DNA of 64,000 nucleotides, taken from Sipunculus nudus. Taxonomy: Eukaryota; Annelida; Sipuncula; Golfingiida; Sipunculidae. A program made the translations under genes and the position numbers. Within the stretch, counting starts at the first letter, position 1. Each line of letters begins with the position of its first letter. Positions 42,401-47,533 of this stretch are shown here, in pieces. The notes beneath the pieces were generated by a model. The model did no database searches, had not been told where the DNA came from, and worked only from the letters and a program-made list of their open reading frames with translations. The DNA lies in assembly GCA_026874595.1 (NCBI GenBank), contig CM049307.1, forward strand, positions 19,757,079-19,821,078, given 5' to 3'.

Positions 42401-42977
42401 AAGATTACTGATTACAATTACCCTATGTCTGGTTCCCTACTGAGATTTTACAGAACCATTTACAAGTAAGCCTTGGTCAAGGCACTTAACTTTTGTAAAT
42501 GATTATAAATGCCTGATTGCCAATAAGTGTCTAACACTTACCATACAATGACACAGCCTTGTATGATACCTGGTGGGTAGTTGCAGTAAAAAGATACTGA
42601 ACATGAGAAACATGTTAAATCTGGAAGGAAAACTGGCCAACTGAAGACAGGTCAAACAACAAGTCAAGATCTCACTCAGGCACCTGGCCTGTCTTAATAC
42701 AATTTACAGATTTATGAGTCACTACAATTTTGCAAATTACAAAATGTGCAACTTGTTAATATATTTTGTATTATAAGCCCTAATCTCTCCAGTACTGGGC
42801 ATATTCTGTATAATTCTTTAGACAGAACTCACCATCTTTGAGGATCTTCTGTACTTTCTTTTTGTTTCCCTCTGAGACTGCATCAAATAATTCTTTGATC
42901 TTGTTATCATTTGAAGCGAGTCTATCAAGCCGATCAGGGGTTTTTGGTGTGAATACTTGCTGCTCTTCATTAGCCAT
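6424..42977 (-). CDS. TEX14: TEX14-like ankyrin-repeat pseudokinase (27 resolved coding exons)
   Basis: Homologue of TEX14, which in vertebrates sits in stable germ-cell intercellular bridges and blocks abscission by binding CEP55. The reconstructed protein has about 1,400 residues; human TEX14 has about 1,500. Order of parts: ankyrin repeats about 35-160, including AGGDLRLHDKKGW near 125-140, a stretch I recognise as TEX14-like; pseudokinase about 200-500; disordered acidic/Ser-rich tail with a GPxxxxY site at 780-786. The kinase keeps a VTVK lysine (262) and WMAPE (406-410), but HRD is H-G-C (356-358) and DFG is C-N-M (375-377), so phosphotransfer is unlikely. All junctions are GT..AG with consistent phase except exon 25 to 26 (phase 2 to 1), so a small exon is probably missing. 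The start codon lies 19 nt inside an exon whose acceptor is at 42997-42998, so an upstream non-coding exon is expected. Confidence 0.88.
7013..7116 (-). CDS. TEX14: TEX14-like gene, exon 26 (penultimate)
   Basis: Encodes EYEERQTFGYSGDSEGF and DSDAKAYAEAVRQAAPQ. Acceptor ATCCACAG, donor CCTCAG|GTGATG. It starts in phase 1 and ends in phase 0. Confidence 0.7.
7590..7978 (-). mobile_element. Nested fragment of another Helentron-like family
   Basis: The 180-bp unit is interrupted after GCACTGCATTGCG and resumes at GGCTGTACATGTACATTTGT. The insert ends, on the plus strand, with GGACGGACGGACAGC...CCGAGGGCTAAAAAA, i.e. a minus-strand 5' end TTTTTTAGCCCTCGG. Its 3' end is not recognisable, so it is probably truncated. 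Confidence 0.5.
7980..10250. repeat. 180-bp tandem repeat, about 12 copies
   Basis: The motif CTGCCCACACACC recurs near 8106, 8285, 8464, 8644, 8823, 9003, 9120, 9300, 9480, 9660, 9840, 10020 and 10200. The period is 178-181 bp with one 117-bp unit. Earlier, more diverged units lie at 7264-7580. The short open frames across this stretch are repeat translations. Confidence 0.95.
10457..10735 (-). mobile_element. Two family B element 3' ends (solo termini)
   Basis: Two copies of the family B left end begin at 10457 and 10678 (AACAAGTGACCCATGGGT and AACAAGGGACCTATGGGT). Each is followed by the GCTCAGCTGA inverted-repeat copy. No matching 5' ends are found before exon 25, so these are fragments. 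Confidence 0.6.
11683..11704 (+). repeat. Poly-G tract
   Basis: Twenty-one G in 22 bases, interrupted by a single A, 35 bp inside the intron after exon 25. On the transcribed strand it is a C-rich run. Confidence 0.95.
11739..11829 (-). CDS. TEX14: TEX14-like gene, exon 25
   Basis: Residues 1279-1308: SLEVSYARVSDLLQSLGEIP. Acceptor GATTACAG, donor GACAG|GTGTAC. It ends in phase 2 whereas the next resolved exon needs phase 1, so a small exon between 7117 and 11738 is probably missed. A poly-G tract lies 35 bp into the next intron. Confidence 0.68.
12342..15515 (-). mobile_element. Helentron-like element, family B
   Basis: Minus-strand 5' end TTTTTAGCTCAGCTGAC near 15500-15515. The 3' end at 12342 has TCAGCTGAGCGC, the perfect palindrome GACCCATGGGTC and CCTTGTT. 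Near its 5' end lies a GGACGGACAGAC-type microsatellite (15405-15470). Internal segments of about 350 bp at 14213-14570 and 14884-15245 are duplicates, and a third copy at 11990-12335 lies just outside, so an older copy was split. No coding capacity seen. Confidence 0.65.
13953..13969 (+). repeat. Poly-G tract
   Basis: Seventeen consecutive G within the family B element. Confidence 0.95.
15516..16001 (-). mobile_element. Second family B terminus (5' end fragment)
   Basis: A second GTCAGCTGAGCTAAAAA end lies at about 15986-16001, preceded by diverged family sequence. It may belong to the element that the 12342-15515 copy invaded. Confidence 0.45.
16444..16635 (-). CDS. TEX14: TEX14-like gene, exon 24
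   Basis: Residues 1215-1278: ISDTTSSRKPDLDSFFEACG, TYTIPEEQEHSRSSGSELSE. Acceptor TTGTTTCAG, donor GTCAG|GTATGC, phase 1 at both ends. Confidence 0.82.
16785..17686 (+). mobile_element. Helentron-like element, family F (plus orientation)
   Basis: The 5' end reads TTTTTTGCTTGCCGG and forms a long hairpin with CGGCAAGC at 16814-16821. The 3' end has GCAAGCGC, the small palindrome ACCTCAGGT and CTTGTTT. It is about 0.9 kb, in intron 23, opposite in orientation to the gene. The body has no long open frame. Confidence 0.65.
17929..18167 (-). CDS. TEX14: TEX14-like gene, exon 23
   Basis: Residues 1135-1214, Ser/Arg-rich: YYASSDSDEGVTSQQYTTAR, HRKKTTRTAREFVSKTYKLQ. Acceptor CGCTGCAG, donor TCTAG|GTAAGG. 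Confidence 0.82.
18914..19047 (-). CDS. TEX14: TEX14-like gene, exon 22
   Basis: Residues 1091-1134, with PEEFYFDDEIHPDMVKEKHM and MQLDPCTPMAHST. Acceptor TTTACCAG, donor CACCAG|GTAGGT. Confidence 0.8.
19879..20216 (-). CDS. TEX14: TEX14-like gene, exon 21 (largest exon)
   Basis: Residues 978-1090, acidic and probably disordered: EETMPSVEDKTVSTVIETIK, VYEDHTDAVPCQPDTSTDKR. Acceptor CTTTGTAG, donor ATGGAA|GTGAGA. No known domain. Confidence 0.83.
20800..21048 (+). mobile_element. tRNA-derived SINE with conserved central domain
   Basis: A tRNA-like head holds a B-box-like GTTTGATTCCTGG near 20859. It is followed by GGTGGTTATCTCCGGGTCCT near 20920, resembling the conserved core found in several metazoan SINE families. 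The AT-rich tail ends near AATAAATAAAG. Family naming would need a repeat library. Confidence 0.6.
21067..21168 (-). CDS. TEX14: TEX14-like gene, exon 20
   Basis: Residues 944-977. Amphipathic helix MDEAVDYLIQQLDEGLGKVG followed by LSTLLQEEM. Acceptor ATCTTTCAG, donor ATGG|GTAAGA. Confidence 0.83.
21526..21755 (-). repeat. 50-bp minisatellite carrying copies of the exon 19 donor
   Basis: About 4.5 units of 50 bp; AAACTCACTG-type motifs start at 21541, 21591, 21641, 21691 and 21741. On the minus strand two intronic copies still read CAGTGAGTTT, like the true donor; the others read CAGGTAGTTT and CAGGGAGTTT. Confidence 0.92.
21749..21844 (-). CDS. TEX14: TEX14-like gene, exon 19 (donor next to a minisatellite)
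   Basis: Residues 912-943, with SNKHKRSPSTTVQGYKLSPY. Acceptor TACATAG, donor CATACA|GTGAGTTC. The donor is embedded in the last unit of a 50-bp tandem repeat that extends into the intron. Confidence 0.78.
22642..22747 (-). CDS. TEX14: TEX14-like gene, exon 18
   Basis: Residues 877-911, acidic (KPEEEEADKDEGPVSEEEGK). Acceptor CTTGTAG, donor GCCTG|GTTAGT, phase 1 at the end. Confidence 0.78.
23269..23466 (-). CDS. TEX14: TEX14-like gene, exon 17
   Basis: Residues 811-876, with KGGKQVIVEFKNKEIMTEHP and RQIKQEDEMAERARSFDVIE, partly helical and charged. Acceptor TACTATAG, donor CAACAT|GTGAGT, phase 0 to 0. Confidence 0.85.
23892..24033 (-). CDS. TEX14: TEX14-like gene, exon 16 (candidate CEP55-binding motif)
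   Basis: Residues 763-810. KRQGPSPREYVDQWYGG contains G-P-S-x3-Y at 780-786, one residue away from the GPPx3Y motif by which TEX14, ALIX and TSG101 bind CEP55. It lies at about the same distance from the N terminus as I recall for the mammalian motif. Acceptor TATAACAG, donor GATCAA|GTATGT. Confidence 0.85.
24607..24831 (-). CDS. TEX14: TEX14-like gene, exon 15
   Basis: Residues 688-762. Ser/Pro-rich tail with SHRRSLENVGSFTTLPPHSG and SPWQANSILSSPDSSLNDTY. Acceptor TTGACCAG, donor CAAAT|GTATGT. Confidence 0.82.
26021..26188 (-). CDS. TEX14: TEX14-like gene, exon 14
   Basis: Residues 632-687, including SASAVTGLDEVDCDPVRDAR and RREPLS. The acceptor chosen (TTTGACAG at 26189) and an alternative (ATTACCAG, about 50 bp further in) are both in frame. 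Donor AGTAG|GTGAGC. Confidence 0.75.
26325..30123 (-). mobile_element. Nested Helentron-like elements, families B and C
   Basis: A family B palindrome (GACCCATGGGTC) lies at 26335-26346. Family C left ends (AACAAGGCCTACAGGCCT) start at 26390 and 27861. One family C right end, GCAGGTTCACTAAAAA, finishes near 30123, so 27861-30123 is a likely full-length copy of about 2.26 kb. Internally it is built of repeated segments containing GGTGGCGCCACCAGTC. The small open frames here are repeat-derived. Everything lies in the intron between exons 13 and 14. Confidence 0.6.
30124..30760. repeat. Family C-like interspersed repeat remnants
   Basis: Diverged segments with the same phrases as family C (GCGCCACCAGTC, CTCCTGAGATAT, CATGCACAATTTC) run up to the 74-bp array. 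Boundaries are not resolvable by eye. Confidence 0.4.
30761..31860. repeat. 74-bp minisatellite, about 15 copies, in intron 13
   Basis: A tandem array of a 74-bp unit containing AAGCATGAGGAGCC and CTGGTCAAATAACTGG, with units at 30771, 30845, 30919, 30996 and 31070 onward. One copy has a 3-bp insertion. Copies are similar to each other, so homogenisation is recent or continuing. No open frame. Confidence 0.95.
31906..32067 (-). CDS. TEX14: TEX14-like gene, exon 13
   Basis: Residues 578-631, with NPFRSRITQADVKEMVTRTL and EKINRPPAVPRK. Acceptor TTTGTGAAG, donor AGAAA|GTAAGC, phase 2 to 2. The 74-bp minisatellite begins about 45 bp downstream in the intron. Confidence 0.82.
32375..32416 (-). 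CDS. TEX14: TEX14-like gene, exon 12 (42 bp)
   Basis: Residues 564-577 (MAQKTLMETEEGM). This short symmetric exon (phase 2 to 2) has acceptor TTTTCTAG and donor ATGAA|GTAAGT. It could be skipped without shifting the frame. Confidence 0.72.
32641..32940 (-). repeat. 52-bp minisatellite made of exon end plus splice donor
   Basis: About 5.7 copies of a 52-bp unit, with the TTTCTG marker at 32669, 32721, 32773, 32825 and 32877. On the minus strand each unit holds a 40-bp exon-like piece (KPVKPVPKK coding) and a donor-like end. Two units keep GTAAGTATACAG, one ends GTAAATATACAG, and two carry GTTATTATGCAG, so donor quality differs between copies. Because 52 is not a multiple of three, use of another copy's donor would shift the frame. 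Confidence 0.95.
32892..33076 (-). CDS. TEX14: TEX14-like gene, exon 11 (ends in a duplicated donor)
   Basis: Residues 503-563. The exon is charged and low complexity, ending ETTDKPVKPVPKKR. Its last 40 bp and its donor (AAAAG|GTAAGTATACAG) form the first unit of the 52-bp minisatellite at 32641-32940, so several further donor-like sites lie just downstream. Confidence 0.82.
33296..33495 (-). CDS. TEX14: TEX14-like gene, exon 10 (end of kinase C-lobe)
   Basis: Residues 436-502. It starts GVVPWSMYTADEIKTEMLEH, continuing helix G, and ends RRGLSMTEIRDICIHYLL, the last helices of the fold. Acceptor CTTACAG, donor CTGTTG|GTAAGT, phase 0 at the end. Confidence 0.88.
34025..34182 (-). CDS. TEX14: TEX14-like gene, exon 9 (APE motif and helix F)
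   Basis: Residues 383-435. AAHWMAPEVLAGDAPAAESD and VYSLSVIMWEMIH are the P+1 loop/APE segment and helix F, well preserved. Acceptor GTGTACAG, donor CATG|GTGCTT. Confidence 0.92.
34824..34993 (-). CDS. TEX14: TEX14-like gene, exon 8 (degenerate catalytic loop)
   Basis: Residues 327-382. LLHGCLTSHAVQL occupies the place of the HRDLKxxN catalytic loop, so the catalytic aspartate is a cysteine. AKLCNMEYM replaces the KxxDFG segment. Both changes predict no catalysis. Acceptor TTTGTCAG, donor GGAAAA|GTAAGT. Confidence 0.9.
35611..35734 (-). CDS. TEX14: TEX14-like gene, exon 7 (hinge region)
   Basis: Residues 285-326. KLRHPNILLLMGIC is the beta-4 region and MVLLYERVGCGSLFCYLHE is beta-5, hinge and helix D, as in tyrosine-kinase-like folds. 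Acceptor TTTTGCAG, donor AGG|GTGAGT. Confidence 0.9.
35970..36480. repeat. Interspersed repeat with (ACAG)n tract
   Basis: A repeat-like block between exons 6 and 7 includes two near-duplicate segments (CTATGACATGTGGAGACATC) and an ACAGACAGACAGACAGAC tract at about 36380-36408. GTCCCCTGC and GTCCCCCGC at its two sides suggest another short element, but no clear hairpin end was found. Confidence 0.4.
36857..36958 (-). CDS. TEX14: TEX14-like gene, exon 6 (VAIK-equivalent lysine)
   Basis: Residues 251-284. DTYVTVKRL carries the lysine equivalent to the VAIK position (residue 262). A helix-C-like stretch (TTDLLITEAEHMG) follows. Acceptor TTATTACAG, donor ATGGG|GTACG. Confidence 0.86.
37406..37530 (-). 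CDS. TEX14: TEX14-like gene, exon 5
   Basis: Residues 210-250. It continues the N-lobe with VLCAGNSEGGAVATIPLVPE and ends NNGPFMVME. The upstream acceptor TCTGTAG at 37531 keeps the frame open; the nearer GTGCAG site would introduce a stop. Confidence 0.82.
38364..38472 (-). CDS. TEX14: TEX14-like gene, exon 4 (start of pseudokinase)
   Basis: Residues 173-209. It ends in CKSVYNMGFGK, the first strand and reduced glycine loop of the kinase fold. Acceptor CAGTTTCAG, donor GGAAAG|GTACAT, phase 0 at the end. Confidence 0.85.
38621..40372 (-). mobile_element. Helentron-like element, family G, with about 280-bp tandem units
   Basis: The left end is AACTAGAATACGGGTAGACG. The right end is TCCGCAAAACTCTGTTTTGG followed by CGGATCAATA. 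The minus-strand 3' terminus therefore ends CTAGTT, with GGCGGATAC as inverted-repeat partner of ATCCGCC. The body repeats a segment of roughly 280 bp (GAGTGATTTTA marks at 38870, 39147, 39430, 39710, 39979) with GGTGGCGCCACC. It lies between exons 3 and 4. Open frames within it are repeat translations. Confidence 0.55.
40861..41115 (-). CDS. TEX14: TEX14-like gene, exon 3 (ankyrin repeat, TEX14 signature)
   Basis: Residues 88-172. Ankyrin core GCTPVHGAVYSGNMKIVSKL is followed by IEAGGDLRLHDKKGW, the part that most clearly marks the gene as TEX14. A basic helix ending KKKKQTASR closes the exon. Acceptor TTTTTCAG, donor TCTCG|GTAAG, phase 2 at both ends. Confidence 0.92.
41570..41687 (-). CDS. 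TEX14: TEX14-like gene, exon 2 (ankyrin repeat)
   Basis: Residues 49-87. It encodes a classic ankyrin repeat with GMTPLYKASLWGHEGVVSCL followed by LKHGANPN. The acceptor is GATGCAG and the donor is AATCA|GTTGG, a weak donor that is the only one giving frame continuity into exon 3. Confidence 0.87.
42833..42977 (-). CDS. TEX14: TEX14-like gene, coding exon 1
   Basis: Residues 1-48. The protein starts MANEEQQVFTPKTPDRLDRL and enters the first ankyrin-like helices (KIKELFDAVSEGNKKKVQKI). The donor is GATG|GTGAGT and the phase at the end is 1. The exon itself begins at 42996 after a TTTTCCAG acceptor, so 42978-42996 is 5' UTR. Confidence 0.85.
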
Positions 42978-43006
42978 ATCTGACAGAATTACTGACCTGG
43001 AAAACA

Positions 43007-43210
43007 AACAAGGGACCAATGGGTCATGGCGCTTAGCTGAAGTTTGAAATTTTAGCAAATGCAAAATATGCTTATTTCTATTGTAATGTTTTCTTATGTA
43101 TGAGCATATGAAAGCTATGAGGAAAAGCCTTCCTACTTGGTTAACTTGCAAAACTAATACTTGGAAAAGACTGTCATGAAGAAAAACAGTAAAAGTTTTG
43201 AGATACTTAA
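43007..43210 (-). mobile_element. Family B element fragment abutting the exon 1 acceptor
   Basis: AACAAGGGACCAATGGGTCA at 43007, followed by GCGCTTAGCTGA, is a family B 3' terminus. The next 150 bp resemble 13000-13140 of the larger copy. The CCTTGTT terminus lies about 10 nt upstream of the exon 1 acceptor and forms part of its pyrimidine tract. Confidence 0.6.
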
Positions 43211-43754
43211 TAACAGAAGAGGTGCAGTGTTGTGGAAGTTTATTTGGATGGTTCCTGTGGCATCACTTAATTTTTCTCATTACTGCACATAATGGATTTA
43301 TACGATGTAATATGTACTTTTCAAAGGGTGCTATTGAAAGTGTAAAACATCCAAGCCAACAAATCATTAAGCAAATTTAAAACATTCAATTTTAATATGC
43401 TTCACTGCCAACAAATTAAACCCTTTTCTCCTAAACTGCACTTTGAACCATTTTTAGCAAAAAACTGTCACTGCTTCAATGAGTACCATGAATGTCAATG
43501 TACCTGAACAAGAACTTATTGGTGAATTTTTATCCAGGTGTAACATAACAATATCCTAATAAATACCAAGGCAAGAGATATTAAACTTACAAGTAAAATC
43601 TGTGCAAAAATATGTTAAACAGGGATATCATAAATATTAGGCCTGTGAAGTGTCAATTGTGAGGGGGGCTTGGATTCCATTCTTGATTCTTTGCCTTCAA
43701 TTTGATTCTTGATTCAATAATAACCTTATTTGAGGATTTCAGCCTTTTTAAAAT

Positions 43755-45735
43755 AACAAGGCCTACAGACCTAATGTGAACCATTGCAAAGTTTAGGAGT
43801 ATGAATGGAGGTTTATTTTTAAAATTTAATATTGATCCTTTTAAGTCCTGCATATCTACCTTAGTCATTATGATTTTAGCAAAATGGACATTTCGGACCT
43901 GCAAGTTTCAGACTAGGACATTTAAAAACTAGAATATGGGTAGTCAACAAGCGACGATGTGTGTCCGCAGAATTCAGAGTGGGACGGGTGAAGTGAGGCA
44001 TGGATTAAGTGGCAAGGGGAATAGAGTGAGGTGTGTTGCATATTAGCATGGATGTCTGAAGCATAAACGTGAATGTAGGTGGTGCCACCTGTCATAAAAT
44101 CAAGAAAATTGTCCAGGATGTATAAACCTGCAAAATTTCAGGTGGATAAGTCAAACCACCAAGTCATAAAATCGAGAAAATTGTCCAGGATGTATAAACC
44201 TGCAAAATTTCAGGTGGATAAGTCAAACCACTGCTGAGATATGAGTGATTTTATCCCAAGGCAGATGAACAGATGGACGCTGTGCATAAGTGGTTGCAGC
44301 CGGCGCCACCAGTTTTGCCTATGATAAAGAGCTATGTGAGATCTATACACATGCAAAATTGTGGCCCAATCGGTCAAACGGTTCCGAGATATGAGCTTGG
44401 ATGTCTGCAGAGTAAACGTGAATGTAGGTGGTGCCACCTGTCATAAAATCGAGAAAATTGTCCAAGATGTATAAACCTGCAAAATTTCAGGTGAATAAGT
44501 CAAATCACTGCTGAGATATGAGTGATATTATCCAAAGGCAGATGAACACATGGACGCTGTGCAAAAATGGTTGCAGGTGGCGCCACAATTTTTAGTGTAT
44601 GTTATAAAGCTATCAAAGGGCTACATTTGTGCAAAATTTTTAGCCTGATCGTCAAACGGTTCCCGAGATATGCAGGTTTATGTGTGGAAACAGACGCACA
44701 AATGGATGCTGGGCAGCGAGGAAAGGTCAGAGGTCAACCAAAAATGAGGGAGCAGCAGTTCACATGTAACCTGATGATAAACCCGATTCGCTTAAAATGC
44801 AAACCAAGTTTTTTCAAACAGTTGAAAGATATAGTTCCAATAATCTGGGAATTCTGCACCTAACGTTGTGTCTAGATGTCTAGACGCTGTGTCTAGACGT
44901 CTAGACACATTGTCTAGACACCCCCTCAGAGCCAGGTCAGTTGCCATGGTGATGTCTGGACCCCCCCTGTTTATACTGAGTGACCTCTTGACTTGGCTGC
45001 TTAAACTCAGCATGTTGTCAAATCTGTTTTCAAATACAGAAAGCCTTTTTCAATTGGCTACAATGTTTTTTTAAAACTGTATTTACCCAATCTATTTTTA
45101 TAAAACTGGCAGAACCCTACCATAGAATAATCCTTGTAAAGTTTAAACCAATCAGCTTAACAGTTTCATTATAAATCAGTGTATAAGCTAGAAGAGTTTA
45201 AAATTACATTTCTGCTTGTAAAAAACACATCAATGTAGTTGGCACCACCAACACCTCAAAATCAGATATGACATATGTGACAAACATTGGTATAAAATTT
45301 GGTGATTATAGCTCTAGCCGTTTCTGAGATATAAATTTTATTGTGCTTTTTTGGACAGATGACGAAGTTCAACCTCATGTAACTCAGCCAAAAATCTCAA
45401 AACTGGAACCATTGGAACAAACTTAAGATAGATTGTTCCAGGGATCATTTCTGTGAAATATTGGACAATTTGGCTGAGCAGTTTCAGAGAAGAAGATTTT
45501 TAATGGTTTTTAAGCTTTTTCTCTATAAAATCTAAATTAATGCAGATACCCGATAATAAGCTCCAGGGCACCAAGTTTCACATGTGACTTATTCTTACAT
45601 GTAATTTGGAGCTGCTAGCTCCGACAGTTTCTGACTTACAGCCATGGACAGCAGAAAGCCAGCCCTGGACGGCGGACGGCTGACGATGGGCGGACGACAC
45701 TGCACCATCACATAAGCTCACAGGTTTGCTAAAAA
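43755..45735 (-). mobile_element. Helentron-like element, family C, carrying a nested family G copy
   Basis: The left end AACAAGGCCTACAGACCT at 43755 contains the AGGCCT palindrome. The right end CTCACAGGTTTGCTAAAAAC is at about 45735. The family G copy (left end near 43928, AACTAGAATATGGGTAG) begins inside it and runs to about 44790 with two 276-bp units. Confidence 0.6.
44865..44925. repeat. Cluster of TGTCTAGAC palindromes
   Basis: Five to six copies of TGTCTAGA(C/T) are packed in 60 bp, including the perfect palindrome TGTCTAGACGTCTAGACA. No coding potential. Confidence 0.85.
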
Positions 45736-45736
45736 C

Positions 45737-47025
45737 AACTAGATATTTCTTGGCACCACAGGTGCCATAGTATCCCCAGACAATTAACCCCCCCCCCCAC
45801 CTCGAAGAATAGGATCCCATCTTGAAATCAGATGCAAAGACTCACACTTTGCAAGACACCATGGTTTCTTTTCAAATTTGACCTAGCATTGGATAAGATG
45901 CATCAAACTTGTCGGTGTGGTGACTGTACCTCAAGTTATTCCATGTAAACATCATTTTAACAAGAAAACAACATAAGGTGGCTCCACCTGTCTTCTGCAG
46001 AAAACAATGCTATCATAGATCTTATGTCAATTTGATTTTTGGACCATGCAATCCATGCATCCCATAGTGAAATATTAAAGTAACATCATTTCAGTGTTAT
46101 CGCCTCTGTGACCCTGAAAAATGCATCAAGGTCAACCATATTCAAACTTGGCCTAGCCCTTGATAAGATGCATCTAAACTGTAGGTTTGGTGACTGTACC
46201 ACAAATTCTTTTTGAGTTATTGCCCTAATATCATTTTAGCATAATCGCTGCTGTGACCTTGAAAAAATGCTTCAAGGTCATCCATGTTTGAACTTGACCT
46301 AGCCGTTGATAAGATGCATCAAACCTGTGGGTTTGGTGACTGTACCACAAATTCTTACAGAGTTATTGCATTAACATCATTTCAACAAGAAAACGACACA
46401 AGGTGGCGCCACCTGTCTTCTGCAAAAGACAAAGCTATTCAAGATCTTCAGTCAATTTGATTTTTGGATCATTTCATGTATCCCTTACTGAGATATTAAA
46501 GATTTTGTGTGAATTTCACCAAATATGGGAATATTCAAGGTCAATTAAGGCTACTCTCTTAGGAAAGGTCATGACCTCAATTTAAATAAACATCATCCCA
46601 TAATCCATATCTATATATATGCATAATATAAAAGAAATATGTCCATTAGTTTTTGACTAATAATGCTTACAGTACTGTCAAGAATAATAGGTGGTGCCAC
46701 CAGTTTCTGGAACATGACAACCCTATCCATGATCTTCGATCAACTTGATTTTGGGATCAATCCATGCAAGATTTCTTGAGATATTTAAGAATTTGTGTGA
46801 TTTCTCCAAAATTGGACCTATTTAAGGTCAAGGACACTCTCCTAGGAAAGGTCATGACCTCATTTTAAGTAGGCGTCCTCCTCTCACCCATATCTAAACA
46901 TATACCAAGTTTGGTAAAGATCTGTGAAATATTTTATGAGTTATCGCAGCAACAAAAATTATATGGGGCGGCGGCAGGACCGGCATGAAAACATAGTATC
47001 CCCAGACAAAGTCGGGGGATACAAA
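45737..47025 (-). mobile_element. Helentron/Helitron-like element, family D (apparently complete)
   Basis: The minus-strand 5' end TTTGTATCCCCCGAC is at 47025. At the other end come GGGGATACTATG, the perfect palindrome GGCACCTGTGGTGCC and AAATATCTAGTT at 45737. The internal sequence is made of duplicated blocks of about 150 bp with GACCTAGCC(C/G)TTGATAAGATG. No open frame. This is the cleanest example of the shared architecture. Confidence 0.7.
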
Positions 47026-47533
47026 TAGTTTACCATAGTTGATTTTAATTAATATCAATAATGTAAGGAACTATTTTTTTCAAAAAATGTTTATTAAAGC
47101 ACAACTTAAAGTTGTATCAATCACAGTGGTGAGTGAAATGAAATTAGCACTTATATGTACTAAAATAATGGCCCTTGCCCCGTACTAAGTCCTTAGAGTC
47201 TGCAATGGCAGTTTTTTTTGTCCCTTGACAACAGACAGACAATGGAAAAAATTATCTTTGTTTCAAATTCCATATATCAACAAGGCCTACAGACCTAGTG
47301 CAAATCTGTGTAATGGCATATACACCAGATATAATGCTTCAACGCTGGACCATTACTTTTTAAGTACATATGTGTAATATGTACATGTACAATGCAAATA
47401 CTAAACATTTTGAACGAGGAACAATTACACAAACATCACTGCTGAAATACTGGCATGGATGCACACAACACAAAAATGATTGTAGGTGGTGCCACATTTT
47501 TTGTATATGACAAAGATATCCGATACGTATACC

